Assembly: GCA_028288025.1 (NCBI GenBank) | Contig: JAQBOM010000035.1 | Coordinates: forward strand, 1-52,308 | DNA: 52,308 nt | Reading direction: 5' to 3' | Source: Mucilaginibacter sp. | GTDB taxonomy: Bacteria; Bacteroidota; Bacteroidia; Sphingobacteriales; Sphingobacteriaceae | Shown here: positions 42,464 through 49,247 of the stretch, in pieces | Layout of the letters: each line of letters begins with the position of its first letter | How positions within the stretch are numbered: position 1 is the stretch's first letter | Translations under genes and position numbers: made by a program | The notes under the pieces: generated by a model | The model's database searches: none | What the model saw: the letters and a program-made list of their open reading frames with translations, nothing else | Told to the model about the DNA's origin: nothing

Positions 42464-42712
42464 TCACGCCCTGCCAAATGCTTTGCGCAATTCGTCCTTA
42501 GCTTTCTCCAATACCTCTTTTTGGGAAGCCGGAAGATTTTTACCTGCACGGTTAATATAGAAGTTCAACATCGACATAGCCGACTGGAACGGCGTGGTCT
42601 TTTTCCGAGTACTTCGCTCTGCCGAACTTTTTAATGACGCGGCGATCTTTTCAGGATCGGTTGATTCAAAAATATTGTTGTCCAGGTCGAGCGCGTTGCT
42701 GTGTTCTGTCAC
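42464..42712 (-). CDS. DUF3175 protein, N terminus probably frameshifted
   Basis: An 82-residue frame from a GTG at 42712 that matches DUF3175 (EHSNALDLDNNIFESTDPEKIA, then STRKKTTPFQSAMSMLNFYI, then RAGKNLPASQKEVLEKAKDEL). The same frame stays open upstream and encodes KTGKKDTATKWSGEV, which looks like the real family N terminus, but has no start codon there. An ATG at 42771-42769 (MATT...) is out of frame by two bases, and a CACACA tract sits between. Removing one CA would give MATTFKTGKKD joined to the rest. Either a frameshift, a CA-slip switch or a base-calling error. Function of DUF3175 is unknown. Confidence 0.7.
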   Translation of the reverse strand: MTEHSNALDLDNNIFESTDPEKIAASLKSSAERSTRKKTTPFQSAMSMLNFYINRAGKNLPASQKEVLEKAKDELRKAFGRA

Positions 42713-42813
42713 TTCTCCCGACCATTTCGTTGCTGTATCCTTCTTTCCTGTTTTGAATGTGTGGTGGCCATAATTCTTTGTATTTGTACAATAATGTTTA
42801 ACAAACTATCGGC

Positions 42814-42821
42814 TATCTTCG
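42814..42821 (+). promoter_or_regulatory. Promoter -7 box of the MidA-type gene
   Basis: TATCTTCG, one mismatch to TAnnTTTG, 51 bases before the ATG at 42873 and downstream of the DUF3175 divergent start region. Confidence 0.5.
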
Positions 42822-42872
42822 CGCAATAATAATACCAGCACACTACAAATTTTGTGCTATCGAATACTATTT

Positions 42873-43961
42873 ATGGCACTTTCCGATATCATAAAACAAA
42901 AAATACAAAGCGATGGCCCCATCTCCTTTCGCGACTATATGGAAATGGCCCTGTATTATCCTGAACTGGGTTATTATACCGGCCCGCGGAATAAAATAGG
43001 CCGCGCGGGCGACTTCTTCACCAGCTCAAACCTGACGCATGCTTTTGGCGCGATGATCGGCAAGCAGCTGGAAGAAATGTGGCGCCTGATGGGTAAAGAA
43101 GAATTCACAATTGTTGAATATGGTGCAGGGACCGGCGCTTTATGTGGCGATATTTTGAGTTATCTGAAGGATAACCACAAAATGTACGATCAACTGCATT
43201 ATGCCATTATCGAAAAAAGCCCGGCCATGCGCGAAATCGAAAGATCCCATCTAAACGAAAAAGTTAGCTGGCACGATTCAATTGAAGACGTAGCCCCCGT
43301 TACCGGCTCCATTTTATCGAATGAGCTTTTAGATAACCTGTCCGTACACCGGGTGGTTATGGAAGATGAATTGATGGAAGTTTTCGTTGACTATCGGGAT
43401 GGTTTTGTTGAAATATTAAAGCCGGCCTCTAAAGCGCTTAAAAATTACCTGTCCGAACAAAACATTATGCTGCCCAAAGGCTTCCATGCCGAAATAAACC
43501 TGGAGGCCGTTCACTGGATAGAAAAACTCGCCGCATCTCTAAAAAAAGGATATGTATTGACGATAGATTACGGCTATTCTGCCGCCGACCTTGTTAAGCA
43601 GCACCGAAGTCAGGGTACTCTGCTATGTTACCACGAGCACCAGATCAATGATAACCCGTATATCAACATCGCTTCACAGGATATTACCGCCCACGTTAAC
43701 TTTACGGCGCTGTGTCACTGGGGTTTAAAAAATGGATTATGGTGCAGTGGGCTTGTTAACCAGGCCAACTTCCTGCTGGCGCTTGGAATTAAAGATTATC
43801 TAAGAAAAACCGCTCCGCAGGGTGGCAACATCGCGGAATTGGCCATGAAGGAAGCTATGCTTACGCGGGCGCTGTTAATAGAGATGGGCAGCAAATTCAA
43901 AGTGCTTATCCAAAACAAAGGCATGTACGGGCATGAACTTTCTGGCCTAAATCTTTATTGA
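42873..43961 (+). CDS. MidA/NDUFAF7-type SAM-dependent methyltransferase
   Basis: A 362-residue methyltransferase of the MidA (DUF185, NDUFAF7) family. Its marks are GPISFRDYMEMALYYPELGYY, GRAGDFFTSSNLTHAFG, the SAM loop IVEYGAGTGALCGDIL, SNELLDNLSVHRVV and GYVLTIDYGYSAADL. In mitochondria the relative methylates an arginine of complex I; the bacterial substrate is not settled. I start at 42873 (MALSDII); the in-frame ATG at 42852 adds seven residues that do not fit. It converges with the DUF421 gene across a word repeat that contains both stops. Confidence 0.85.
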   Translation: MALSDIIKQKIQSDGPISFRDYMEMALYYPELGYYTGPRNKIGRAGDFFTSSNLTHAFGAMIGKQLEEMWRLMGKEEFTIVEYGAGTGALCGDILSYLKDNHKMYDQLHYAIIEKSPAMREIERSHLNEKVSWHDSIEDVAPVTGSILSNELLDNLSVHRVVMEDELMEVFVDYRDGFVEILKPASKALKNYLSEQNIMLPKGFHAEINLEAVHWIEKLAASLKKGYVLTIDYGYSAADLVKQHRSQGTLLCYHEHQINDNPYINIASQDITAHVNFTALCHWGLKNGLWCSGLVNQANFLLALGIKDYLRKTAPQGGNIAELAMKEAMLTRALLIEMGSKFKVLIQNKGMYGHELSGLNLY

Positions 43962-43995
43962 CTCAAGACTCCCGGCTTAAGACTCAGGACTCCTT
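43959..43995. repeat. Word repeat (GACTCAAGACTC) holding two stop codons
   Basis: Direct copies of GACTCAAGACTC, AAGACTCAGGACTC. The first TGA is the stop of the methyltransferase gene and the complement of TCA near 43984 is the stop of the convergent DUF421 gene, so both reading frames end inside the repeat. Confidence 0.6.
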
Positions 43996-44475
43996 CTTAA
44001 TAGCGCTAATCTCGCCCGTACGCTCAATATATATCCGGTCTATTTTGGTCAGGTCGTCGATTAATGCCGACTTTCGTATTCCCTGCATAATATCTTCCTC
44101 GCAAAGCAAAGCTTTTTTAATATTGGCCCTATTAAATTGTCCCTCGCTGAAAAGGAGTATTTTGTTGCCCTCAACCAGTTTGGCAAACCGTTCACTTCGC
44201 GAAATCAACCAGCCGAGAAACCGGTGAAGCAGCACGATCATAAAACAAGCAACCACAACGGCCACGAAATCGGACGCCCCTACTATTGCCCGGCTCAGGA
44301 TTGCGCCGAGGGATATCACAATGATATTATCCAACGGGGTACGGATGCCAAAAGAACGCCTTCCCGATATCCTGATCAGTACCAGGGCAATTAGAAAAAT
44401 AATCACGCCTCTGACGCTCATTTGCAGGGCGTTTAAATCCTTTCCTTGTCCGAATATCTCGATAAATGTATTCAT
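43984..44475 (-). CDS. DUF421 (YetF-type) membrane protein
   Basis: A 163-residue inner membrane protein of the DUF421 family. Three helices lie in the first 90 residues (VRGVIIFLIALVLIRISG, NIIVISLGAILSRAIVG, FVAVVVACFMIVLLHRFLG), with the RISGRRSFGIRTPLD family signature. The soluble tail (KLVEGNKILLFSEGQFNRANIKKA, LIDDLTKIDRIYIERTGEIS) is the typical cytoplasmic domain. Function unknown; relatives in spore formers are linked to spore or envelope traits. Its last codons (KKES) lie in the GACTC word repeat. Confidence 0.82.
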   Translation of the reverse strand: MNTFIEIFGQGKDLNALQMSVRGVIIFLIALVLIRISGRRSFGIRTPLDNIIVISLGAILSRAIVGASDFVAVVVACFMIVLLHRFLGWLISRSERFAKLVEGNKILLFSEGQFNRANIKKALLCEEDIMQGIRKSALIDDLTKIDRIYIERTGEISAIKKES

Positions 44476-44579
44476 GTTGCTTGTTTATGAGCAATATCTA
44501 TTTGTAAACCATTGGCTTAATCAAATGTTTCCGGAAAATTCGATGTGCAATTGTTTTCGTTTGAACGACTCAGACAGCA

Positions 44580-44645
44580 GACATCTTTCGACCTTTCCTG
44601 ACTTTTCGGTCTTTTCCGACTTTCCGTCTTTCGGACTTCCTCTCT
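44580..44645. repeat. Word repeat (GACTTTCGG type)
   Basis: Five variants of GACTTTCCG/GACCTTTCC/GTCTTTCGG in a row before the metG promoter, direct orientation mostly. Another gap-specific word set. Confidence 0.5.
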
Positions 44646-44652
44646 AAAAAAG

Positions 44653-44660
44653 TATCTTTG
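44653..44660 (+). promoter_or_regulatory. metG promoter -7 box
   Basis: TATCTTTG, exact form, 19 bases before the metG ATG. Confidence 0.7.
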
Positions 44661-44679
44661 CAAAAACGGATACATTTTA

Positions 44680-46752
44680 ATGTCGAACCTTAATAAATTT
44701 AAACGATTCACTGTTACATCGGCTTTACCTTATGCCAACGGGCCGCTGCATATCGGGCACCTGGCCGGGGCATACCTGCCGGCTGATATTTTTGTGCGCT
44801 ACCTGCGGCTTAAAAAAAAGGATGTGGTGTACATCTGCGGTTCTGATGAGCACGGCGCAGCGATTACCATAAAAGCAAAAAAAGAAAATACTACGCCGCA
44901 AGCCATTATTGATAAATACCACAACCAGATAAAAAACAGTTTTGAGGAATTCGGGATAGCATTTGACTTCTATCACCGTACCTCATCTGCTATACATCAC
45001 GACTTGTCACAGGAGTTTTTTTTAAACCTGTATGAGAAAGATGAGTTTATTGAGAAATTCTCTGAGCAATATTATGATGAAGAATATCACCAGTTTTTGG
45101 CTGACAGGTATATCGTCGGCACCTGCCCCAACTGTCATTTCGAGAACGCATATGGCGACCAGTGCGAAAATTGCGGCACTTCGCTAAACCCTACCGACCT
45201 TATTAACCCCATATCAACTTTAAGCGGTAAGCCGCCTATCTTAAAGCCAACAAAACATTGGTACCTGCCGCTGGATAAATACCAGCCCTGGCTGGAAAAA
45301 TGGATCGACAGCAAGGAGGGCGACTGGAAAGTGAACGTGTTCGGGCAATGTAAATCATGGCTAAAATCGGGCCTGCAGCCCCGTTCCATGACCCGCGACC
45401 TGGATTGGGGCATAGATGTGCCGCTCGAAGAAGCAAAGGGCAAAAAACTATATGTGTGGATGGATGCGCCGATAGGTTATATCTCATCCACCAAACAATG
45501 GGCGCTCGATAACGGCAAGGATTGGAAGCTTTATTGGAAAAAACAGGAAAACGAGGCCGATGATTCATGCCTGCTGCATTTTATCGGCAAGGACAATATC
45601 GTTTTTCATTGTATTATTTTCCCGTCTATTTTGCATGCGCATGGTGAATATATTTTGCCGCAAAACGTGCCCGCCAATGAGTTTTTGAATTTAGAGGGCG
45701 ACAAGCTTTCCACGTCCAGAAACCACGCGGTTTGGCTGCACGAATACCTGGAAGAATTTCCCGGCAAGCAGGATGAGCTCCGTTATGTACTAACGTCGAT
45801 ACTACCAGAAACCAGCGACAGCGAGTTTACCTGGAAGGATTACCAGGCCCGTGTCAATAACGAGCTGGTGGCCATACTCGGTAATTACATCAACCGGGTA
45901 ATGATATTGATGCACAAGTTTTACGATGGTAAAATCGAGAGCGATTCAGGTCGTATTGTTCTGACAGATAAATATCTTGACTATGAGCTTGGCCGGTACT
46001 ATGATGATTTAGGCCTTAACCTCGAAGCCTATAAATTCAGGCAATCGCTGCAAAATGTAATGGATATTGCCCGGCTTGGCAACCGTTACCTTACCGAAAA
46101 TGAGCCATGGAAAACGATAAAAACAGATCCGGCCAAAGCCAAAGAAACATTGCATAACTGTTTAATTTTGATAGGCCATTTAGCCTGTTGCCTGCAGCCG
46201 TTTTTGCCGGCCACCGCCAAAAAAATAACCGGCATGCTTAACTGGCCCGCTGGAGATATTGGTTTTGAACAGGAAATCGATTTCAAATCCGGTCACCAGT
46301 TAAACGCCGCCGCCTTATTGTTTGAAAAAGTGGAGGACGAGGTGATCGACAGGCAGATCCAAAAACTACAGGATAAAAAGGATGATGCCGCCGCCGCGAA
46401 GCAGGTACAAATAACACCGGCTAAAGAAAATATCAATTACGACGCTTTTGCTGCGATGGATATCCGCACGGGTACTATCCTCACCGCCGAAAAAGTAGCC
46501 AAAACAAAAAAGCTTCTTAAGCTGACCATTGACACCGGGATCGACCAGCGCACGGTGGTATCGGGCATTGCCGAATATTATGAGCCTGAAAACATTATCG
46601 GCCAAAAAGTAAGCATCCTGGTAAACCTTGAACCCCGGGAGATAAAAGGCATCCTGTCGCAGGGCATGATACTGATGGCCGAGAACGCCGACGGTAAGCT
46701 CAGCTTTGTAGTCGCCACAGAAGATATGCACAATGGGTCGGTGGTAAGGTAA
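44680..46752 (+). CDS. metG: Methionyl-tRNA synthetase
   Basis: Cytoplasmic class I synthetase that charges tRNA-Met. The 690 residues include TSALPYANGPLHIGHLAGAY with the HIGH motif, a zinc knuckle (CPNCHFENAYGDQCENCG), the anticodon-recognising helical domain and the variant KMSKS loop GDKLSTSRNHAVW, which is normal in Bacteroidota. The last 110 residues are the OB-fold tRNA-binding domain (FAAMDIRTGTILTAEKV to the end) found in dimeric forms. It is a single gene with its own promoter. Confidence 0.95.
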   Translation: MSNLNKFKRFTVTSALPYANGPLHIGHLAGAYLPADIFVRYLRLKKKDVVYICGSDEHGAAITIKAKKENTTPQAIIDKYHNQIKNSFEEFGIAFDFYHRTSSAIHHDLSQEFFLNLYEKDEFIEKFSEQYYDEEYHQFLADRYIVGTCPNCHFENAYGDQCENCGTSLNPTDLINPISTLSGKPPILKPTKHWYLPLDKYQPWLEKWIDSKEGDWKVNVFGQCKSWLKSGLQPRSMTRDLDWGIDVPLEEAKGKKLYVWMDAPIGYISSTKQWALDNGKDWKLYWKKQENEADDSCLLHFIGKDNIVFHCIIFPSILHAHGEYILPQNVPANEFLNLEGDKLSTSRNHAVWLHEYLEEFPGKQDELRYVLTSILPETSDSEFTWKDYQARVNNELVAILGNYINRVMILMHKFYDGKIESDSGRIVLTDKYLDYELGRYYDDLGLNLEAYKFRQSLQNVMDIARLGNRYLTENEPWKTIKTDPAKAKETLHNCLILIGHLACCLQPFLPATAKKITGMLNWPAGDIGFEQEIDFKSGHQLNAAALLFEKVEDEVIDRQIQKLQDKKDDAAAAKQVQITPAKENINYDAFAAMDIRTGTILTAEKVAKTKKLLKLTIDTGIDQRTVVSGIAEYYEPENIIGQKVSILVNLEPREIKGILSQGMILMAENADGKLSFVVATEDMHNGSVVR

Positions 46753-46765
46753 TTTTTATGTGCAG

Positions 46766-46896
46766 ATTCCAGGTGTATCAATTTTTGAGAGACACGGATG
46801 ATACACTTTTACAGGTGTACCACCCGGTACACGTGGATACACCTGGTACACCTGGATACACCTGGTACACTTTGGAACACTGACAAATCTTTGTCA
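46766..46896. repeat. Word repeat (GGTACACCTGGATACACC) and small hairpin
   Basis: From about 46766 to 46875 the gap consists of GGTGTA, GGTACAC, GTGGATACACCTGG and CCTGGTACAC words in both orientations, able to fold on itself. TGACAA (46881-46886) then pairs with TTGTCA (46891-46896). It is likely the end of the metG transcript. Confidence 0.65.
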
Positions 46897-46965
46897 GCGG
46901 TTTGCCCAACTCATCCAAAATTCGCACATTTGCACAGATTTCAGAGGCCGGGTTTCAAAATCCGA

Positions 46966-46983
46966 TCCCGATAGCTATCGGGA
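46966..46983. repeat. Perfect 18-bp palindrome
   Basis: TCCCGATAGCTATCGGGA, a perfect palindrome. Nested outside are AAAATCCG words on both sides. A palindrome of this form is, as I recall, common in Sphingobacteriaceae gaps. Confidence 0.7.
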
Positions 46984-47012
46984 CGAAAATCCGAAATCCG
47001 AAATAAAAAATT

Positions 47013-47084
47013 GGTCCCGTAGTTCAACGGATAGAATAGAAGTTTCCTAAACTTTAGATATGAGTTCGATTCTCGTCGGGACCA
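47013..47084 (+). tRNA. tRNA-Arg (anticodon CCT)
   Basis: A 72-nt cloverleaf: 7-bp acceptor stem (47013-47019 with 47077-47083), D arm with AACGG, an anticodon loop TTCCTAA giving anticodon CCT (reads AGG, Arg), a T arm with the TTCGATT loop and discriminator A at 47084. CCA is not encoded. It is followed by an intrinsic terminator and, 250 bases on, by a tyrosine integrase gene, which marks it as the probable attachment site of the element to its right. Confidence 0.92.
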
Positions 47085-47108
47085 CTAAAATCAATATTAA
47101 AATATGAT

Positions 47109-47147
47109 AAAAGCCTGCAAATCAAATGATTGCAGGCTTTTGTTTTT
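47109..47147 (+). terminator. tRNA-Arg terminator
   Basis: AAAAGCCTGCAA (47109-47120) pairs exactly with TTGCAGGCTTTT (47130-47141), then GTTTTTT. If the element is inserted at the tRNA 3' end, this terminator belongs to the element or was duplicated by it. Confidence 0.85.
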
Positions 47148-47261
47148 TGGCCAAAACACCATAATATGCACTAAATCTCATTGAAAATGTGCGTAATGCG
47201 GTGAGTACCATAAATCAAAATTACTACTCACCGAATACTACACAATGCATTGATTTTCAGC

Positions 47262-47280
47262 ATGTTCAAAATCTGAACAT
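47262..47280 (+). promoter_or_regulatory. Possible operator upstream of the integrase gene
   Basis: ATGTTCA-N5-TGAACAT, a perfect interrupted palindrome 55 bases before the integrase start. It could bind an element-encoded regulator or the integrase itself. No binding protein is known. Confidence 0.4.
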
Positions 47281-47335
47281 CTTGATATCTATTAATTGCA
47301 AGCATACATTTGTTTAACTTTTAATGCTTGAAATC

Positions 47336-48553
47336 ATGAAAACAAATTTTAGTCTGCTCTTTTATTTAAAAAAGCAAAAAGTTTACGCATCAGGTCCAAT
47401 GCCTGTTTATATGCGTATCACTGTTAACGGAAAACGTGCGGAGGTATCAGCCGGGCGGGATTGTGAGCCGTCAGGATGGAATAGTCACGCGGGACGGGGA
47501 ATCGGCACCAAATCAGAAACAAGGGCTTTAAACAGTTACTTAGATACCTTACAAACTAAAGTAATGAATGCCCACCAACAACTAATTGGCGCAGGTAAAG
47601 AAATTACCGCGGAGAAGTTGCGTGATCAATTCATTGGCCGTGTAGAAAGAGCTTATTATGTGGTGGCGTTATTTAATGAGCATAATGACCAGGTGAAAGC
47701 GCTGATTGGAAATGGTTTTGAAGCCAATACACTAAAAAGCTATCGCAGCTCCTTTAAGCACTTATCAGCGTTTGTGCAGCATCACTACGGCATAGTTGAT
47801 ATGGATGTTAAAAACTTGAACCATGCGTTTATTGTCAATTATGAATTTTACTTAAAAACAGTATGCAAGTGTAGCGGTGTGTCGGCCGCTAAATATATAA
47901 AACACTTAAAAAAGATAGTTAATAATTGCTTAGCTAATAAATGGTTATCTGATAACCCTTTTATTAATTACAGATCAAAGGCTAAGGCGAAAGAAAAGGA
48001 ATTTTTGATGCCCCAAGAATTGGAAGCAATTGCAATTAAGAGTGTTACTATTGATAGGTTAGCGCAAGTAAGGGACATATTTATATTTTGTTGTTACACC
48101 GGCTTATGCTATGCGGATGTGCAAAAACTTCAGCGCCATCAAATAGCAACCGGTATCGACGGGGAGCAATGGATATTTACAACAAGACAAAAAACAGATA
48201 CAAGCTCTCGGATACCTTTATTGCCTGTAGCCGCTGACATAGTAAACAAGTATGCTGATCATCCACAATGCAGCAATAAAAACCTTGTTTTACCCGTCTT
48301 GAGCAACCAAAGAATGAACAGCTATTTAAAAGAAATTGCAGATATATGCGGCGTTACCAAAATACTTACGTTTCATATGGCTCGGCATACCTTTGCTACT
48401 ACTGTTACTCTATCAAATGGCGTTCCTTTGGAAACTGTAAGTAAAATGTTGGGGCACAACAGTATTAAAACCACACAGCACTACGCTAAAATATTGGATT
48501 TGAAAGTTAGCCAGGATATGGCCGCTCTTAAACAAAAATATGCCGGAATTTAG
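47336..48553 (+). CDS. Tyrosine-type integrase
   Basis: A 405-residue site-specific recombinase of the Bacteroidota phage/mobile-element type. The N-terminal arm-binding part begins KTNFSLLFYLKKQKVYA with VYMRITVNGKRAEVSAG; a SAM-like core-binding domain follows (about 100-195). The catalytic part has HMARHTFATT (His-x2-Arg) and LGHNSIKTTQHYAK (His and the nucleophile Tyr). At the usual first Arg the sequence reads CCYTGLCYADVQKL, a Cys in the Arg I place; IntDOT-type integrases also lack that Arg. I start at 47336; the in-frame ATG at 47324 adds four residues. It sits by a tRNA gene and presumably integrates this element. Confidence 0.9.
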   Translation: MKTNFSLLFYLKKQKVYASGPMPVYMRITVNGKRAEVSAGRDCEPSGWNSHAGRGIGTKSETRALNSYLDTLQTKVMNAHQQLIGAGKEITAEKLRDQFIGRVERAYYVVALFNEHNDQVKALIGNGFEANTLKSYRSSFKHLSAFVQHHYGIVDMDVKNLNHAFIVNYEFYLKTVCKCSGVSAAKYIKHLKKIVNNCLANKWLSDNPFINYRSKAKAKEKEFLMPQELEAIAIKSVTIDRLAQVRDIFIFCCYTGLCYADVQKLQRHQIATGIDGEQWIFTTRQKTDTSSRIPLLPVAADIVNKYADHPQCSNKNLVLPVLSNQRMNSYLKEIADICGVTKILTFHMARHTFATTVTLSNGVPLETVSKMLGHNSIKTTQHYAKILDLKVSQDMAALKQKYAGI

Positions 48554-48560
48554 TTTATAA

Positions 48561-48591
48561 TCTCTAAGGTCACATTTTGTGACCTTAGAGA
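48561..48591. repeat. Palindrome upstream of the ORF6N gene
   Basis: TCTCTAAGGTCACA (48561-48574) and its exact complement TGTGACCTTAGAGA (48578-48591), with a 3-nt spacer. It lies between the integrase stop and the ORF6N start and could be operator or terminator; its core recurs inside the ORF6N gene (48817-48843). Confidence 0.8.
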
Positions 48592-48619
48592 ATTTCATTA
48601 ATCATCAATAAACTTTAAA

Positions 48620-49153
48620 ATGGAAAATCAAATTATACCTGATGAAGTCATCATGACTAAGATATTTTTTATCAGAGGACAAAAAGTAATGCTGGATAAA
48701 GATTTGGCTGAATTGTATGGCACAGAAACTAAAAAGCTTAAGCAACAGGTCAACAGAAATCTTAATAGATTTCCAAACCATTATATGTTTGAATTGACAA
48801 AAGAAGAAAATGAGCTTTTAAGGTCACAAAATGTGGCCTTAAAGAAAGGCGAACACTCCAAATATTTACCATTTGTATTTACTGAACATGGTATCCTAAT
48901 GTTGTCCAATGTGCTTAAAAGTGAAAGCGCTGTACAGGTAAGCATTAGGATCATAGATGTTTTTGTCAGACTAAGAGAGGTATATGCAGAACAAACCGAA
49001 GTTTGGTTAGCCATCGAAAAGATCAAGAGTAAACTTGATAATCAGGATAAGAATATGGAAATCGTATTTAGATACCTTGATGAATTAATTGATAAAAAAC
49101 ACGAACCCCAGGAACGTAAAAGAATCGGTTATAAAACTTATGATAACGAATAA
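48620..49153 (+). CDS. ORF6N-domain DNA-binding protein
   Basis: A 177-residue protein of the ORF6N (KilA-N/phage antirepressor-related) family. Its N-terminal domain reads IFFIRGQKVMLDKDLAELYGTETKKLKQQVNRN, then RFPNHYMFELTKEENELLRSQ and YLPFVFTEHGILMLSNVLKS, the usual family line. A coiled-coil helix (about 115-160) follows. Such proteins are DNA-binding regulators carried by phages and mobile elements. It lies between integrase and the large fusion gene. The DNA for LLRSQNVALKK contains a palindrome with the same core as the one in front of the gene, which suggests self-binding. Confidence 0.85.
   Translation: MENQIIPDEVIMTKIFFIRGQKVMLDKDLAELYGTETKKLKQQVNRNLNRFPNHYMFELTKEENELLRSQNVALKKGEHSKYLPFVFTEHGILMLSNVLKSESAVQVSIRIIDVFVRLREVYAEQTEVWLAIEKIKSKLDNQDKNMEIVFRYLDELIDKKHEPQERKRIGYKTYDNE
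48817..48843. repeat. Palindrome inside the ORF6N coding sequence
   Basis: TTTAAGGTCACA (48817-48828) and TGTGGCCTTAAA (48832-48843), 3-nt spacer, one mismatch. The core and geometry, AAGGTCACA-N3-TGTGRCCTT, match the palindrome at 48561-48591. Confidence 0.75.
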
Positions 49154-49208
49154 TTATCAGGCTATTGATTTGTTATAAAATTCAGCCACTTTAATCCATA
49201 TAAATTAA

Positions 49209-49247
49209 ATGCATGTGATCGTTTTAATCAAAACGAATCACATGCAT
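49209..49247. repeat. Inverted repeat covering both start codons of the fusion gene
   Basis: The left arm ATGCATGTGATCGTTTT (49209-49225) and the right arm AAAACGAATCACATGCAT (49230-49247) pair over 17 bp with one bulged base and a 4-nt loop. Each arm carries one of the two possible ATG starts (49209 and 49242). It could hide the start in RNA or act as an operator or transposase site. Confidence 0.75.
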
